NCBI GenBank assembly: GCA_031269135.1
Contig: JAISZP010000150.1
Location: 1-5,225, forward strand
Direction of reading: 5' to 3'
DNA: 5,225 nucleotides
Source of the DNA: Deltaproteobacteria bacterium
GTDB lineage: Bacteria > Desulfobacterota > Desulfarculia > Adiutricales > Adiutricaceae
Shown piece after piece: positions 4,909-5,225 of this stretch. How positions within the stretch are numbered: the first letter of the stretch is position 1; every line of letters starts with the position of its first letter. Made by a program: the position numbers and the translations under genes. Under the pieces are notes generated by a model that did not search any database, was not told where the DNA came from, and saw only the letters and a list, made by a program, of their open reading frames with translations.

Positions 4909-4925
4909 GATTATTTTCCTGACAA
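4897..4925 (-). promoter_or_regulatory. Sigma70-type promoter of the lipoprotein-OmpA operon
   Basis: On the minus strand TTGTCA (complement of 4920-4925, five of six consensus bases) is separated by exactly 17 bases from TATAAG (complement of 4897-4902, five of six). Transcription would start near 4890-4893, giving a leader of about 17-20 bases to ATG 4873. Confidence 0.75.
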
Positions 4926-5110
4926 ATGGTTGCAGATTAGATCTTATGACGCTTTAAAAAACAGCCTCTAGCCAAAATCTCAGCATAAAACAGATTTTAG
5001 CATAAAATGGGCCTTAACAAGGTCAGATCTCGGAAAAAATTTACACTTGAACTTTTGGTGTCTTTTTGAAGCAAGTTTAGTACTTGGACTTTGCCTGCAA
5101 TTATGAGCAG
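4926..5110. other. AT-rich non-coding region upstream of the lipoprotein promoter
   Basis: No gene is seen. The notable structure is a perfect 7-base inverted repeat, aaaatct (4974-4980) and agatttt (4992-4998), about 50 bases upstream of the -35 box. The 9-mer agcataaaa is directly repeated at 4982-4990 and 4999-5007 (17-base period). A hairpin cctgc/gcagg (5094-5098 with 5107-5111) abuts the tandem array. These may be activator or repressor sites, but no regulator is encoded in the window. Confidence 0.5.
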
Positions 5111-5225
5111 GTCCGCCGACCTATGACGTTTACCGGCCTATGACGTCCGCCGGCCTATGATGTCCGCCGGCCTATGATGTCCGCCGGCCTATGATGTCCG
5201 CCGGCCTATGATGTCCGCCGGCCTA
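5111..5225. repeat. 17-base tandem repeat array, six units plus a partial one, continuing past the window end
   Basis: The consensus gtccgccggcctatgat starts at 5111, 5128, 5145, 5162, 5179 and 5196, with 13 bases of a seventh from 5213. The first two units are diverged (unit 2 has gtttaccgg, and both end in gac), while those from 5145 on are identical. Each unit contains tga on the + strand and tag on the minus strand. As 17 is not a multiple of three, every frame meets a stop within 51 bases, so the array cannot be coding. It has no spacers and is not CRISPR. Confidence 0.95.

Noticed and set aside
5111..5225. CRISPR array
   Set aside because: The 17-base units are directly contiguous with no spacers, and no cas gene is present.

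Overview
The window (about 50% GC) carries two short gene pairs pointing at each other. A lipoprotein with a lipobox and a secreted OmpA-family protein indicate a diderm (Gram-negative) bacterium. The style of the TrpRS and OmpA proteins would fit a deltaproteobacterium / Desulfobacterota-like host, but that placement is a weak guess. Nothing looks like a phage, plasmid or insertion sequence.

Left part, + strand. Bases 1-282 are repeat-rich. They may hold the 3' end of a gene entering from outside the window, but two overlapping frames compete, so the call is uncertain. A gene-free leader of about 310 bases (280-593) follows, with several small hairpins and no strong promoter that I can defend. 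Next comes a probable two-gene operon. The first gene is a two-SIS-domain protein that matches only the isomerase half of glucosamine-6-phosphate synthase (594-1769). The second, 17 bases later, is tryptophanyl-tRNA synthetase, trpS (1787-2752).

Middle. Bases 2753-3002 are non-coding, with short repeats and a strong intrinsic terminator (2934-2970). Its U-tract is on the minus strand, so it serves the genes on the right. The + strand operon has no comparable terminator before it meets them.

Right part, minus strand. A sigma70-type promoter (4897-4925) drives a small lipoprotein gene (4196-4873). It is followed after 83 bases by a gene for an exported ankyrin-repeat / thrombospondin-type-3 linker / OmpA-domain protein (3003-4112). 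Together they look like a cell-envelope module: the lipoprotein would be membrane-anchored, and the OmpA domain would hold peptidoglycan while presenting ankyrin repeats in the periplasm. Upstream lies an AT-rich stretch and then a 17-base tandem repeat array (5111 to the window end) that cannot code in any frame.

I found no clearly new multi-gene system. The items most worth a second look are the glutaminase-less GlmS-like protein with the usual catalytic lysine position occupied by Asp, the periplasmic ankyrin-OmpA fusion with its lipoprotein partner, and the 17-base array.
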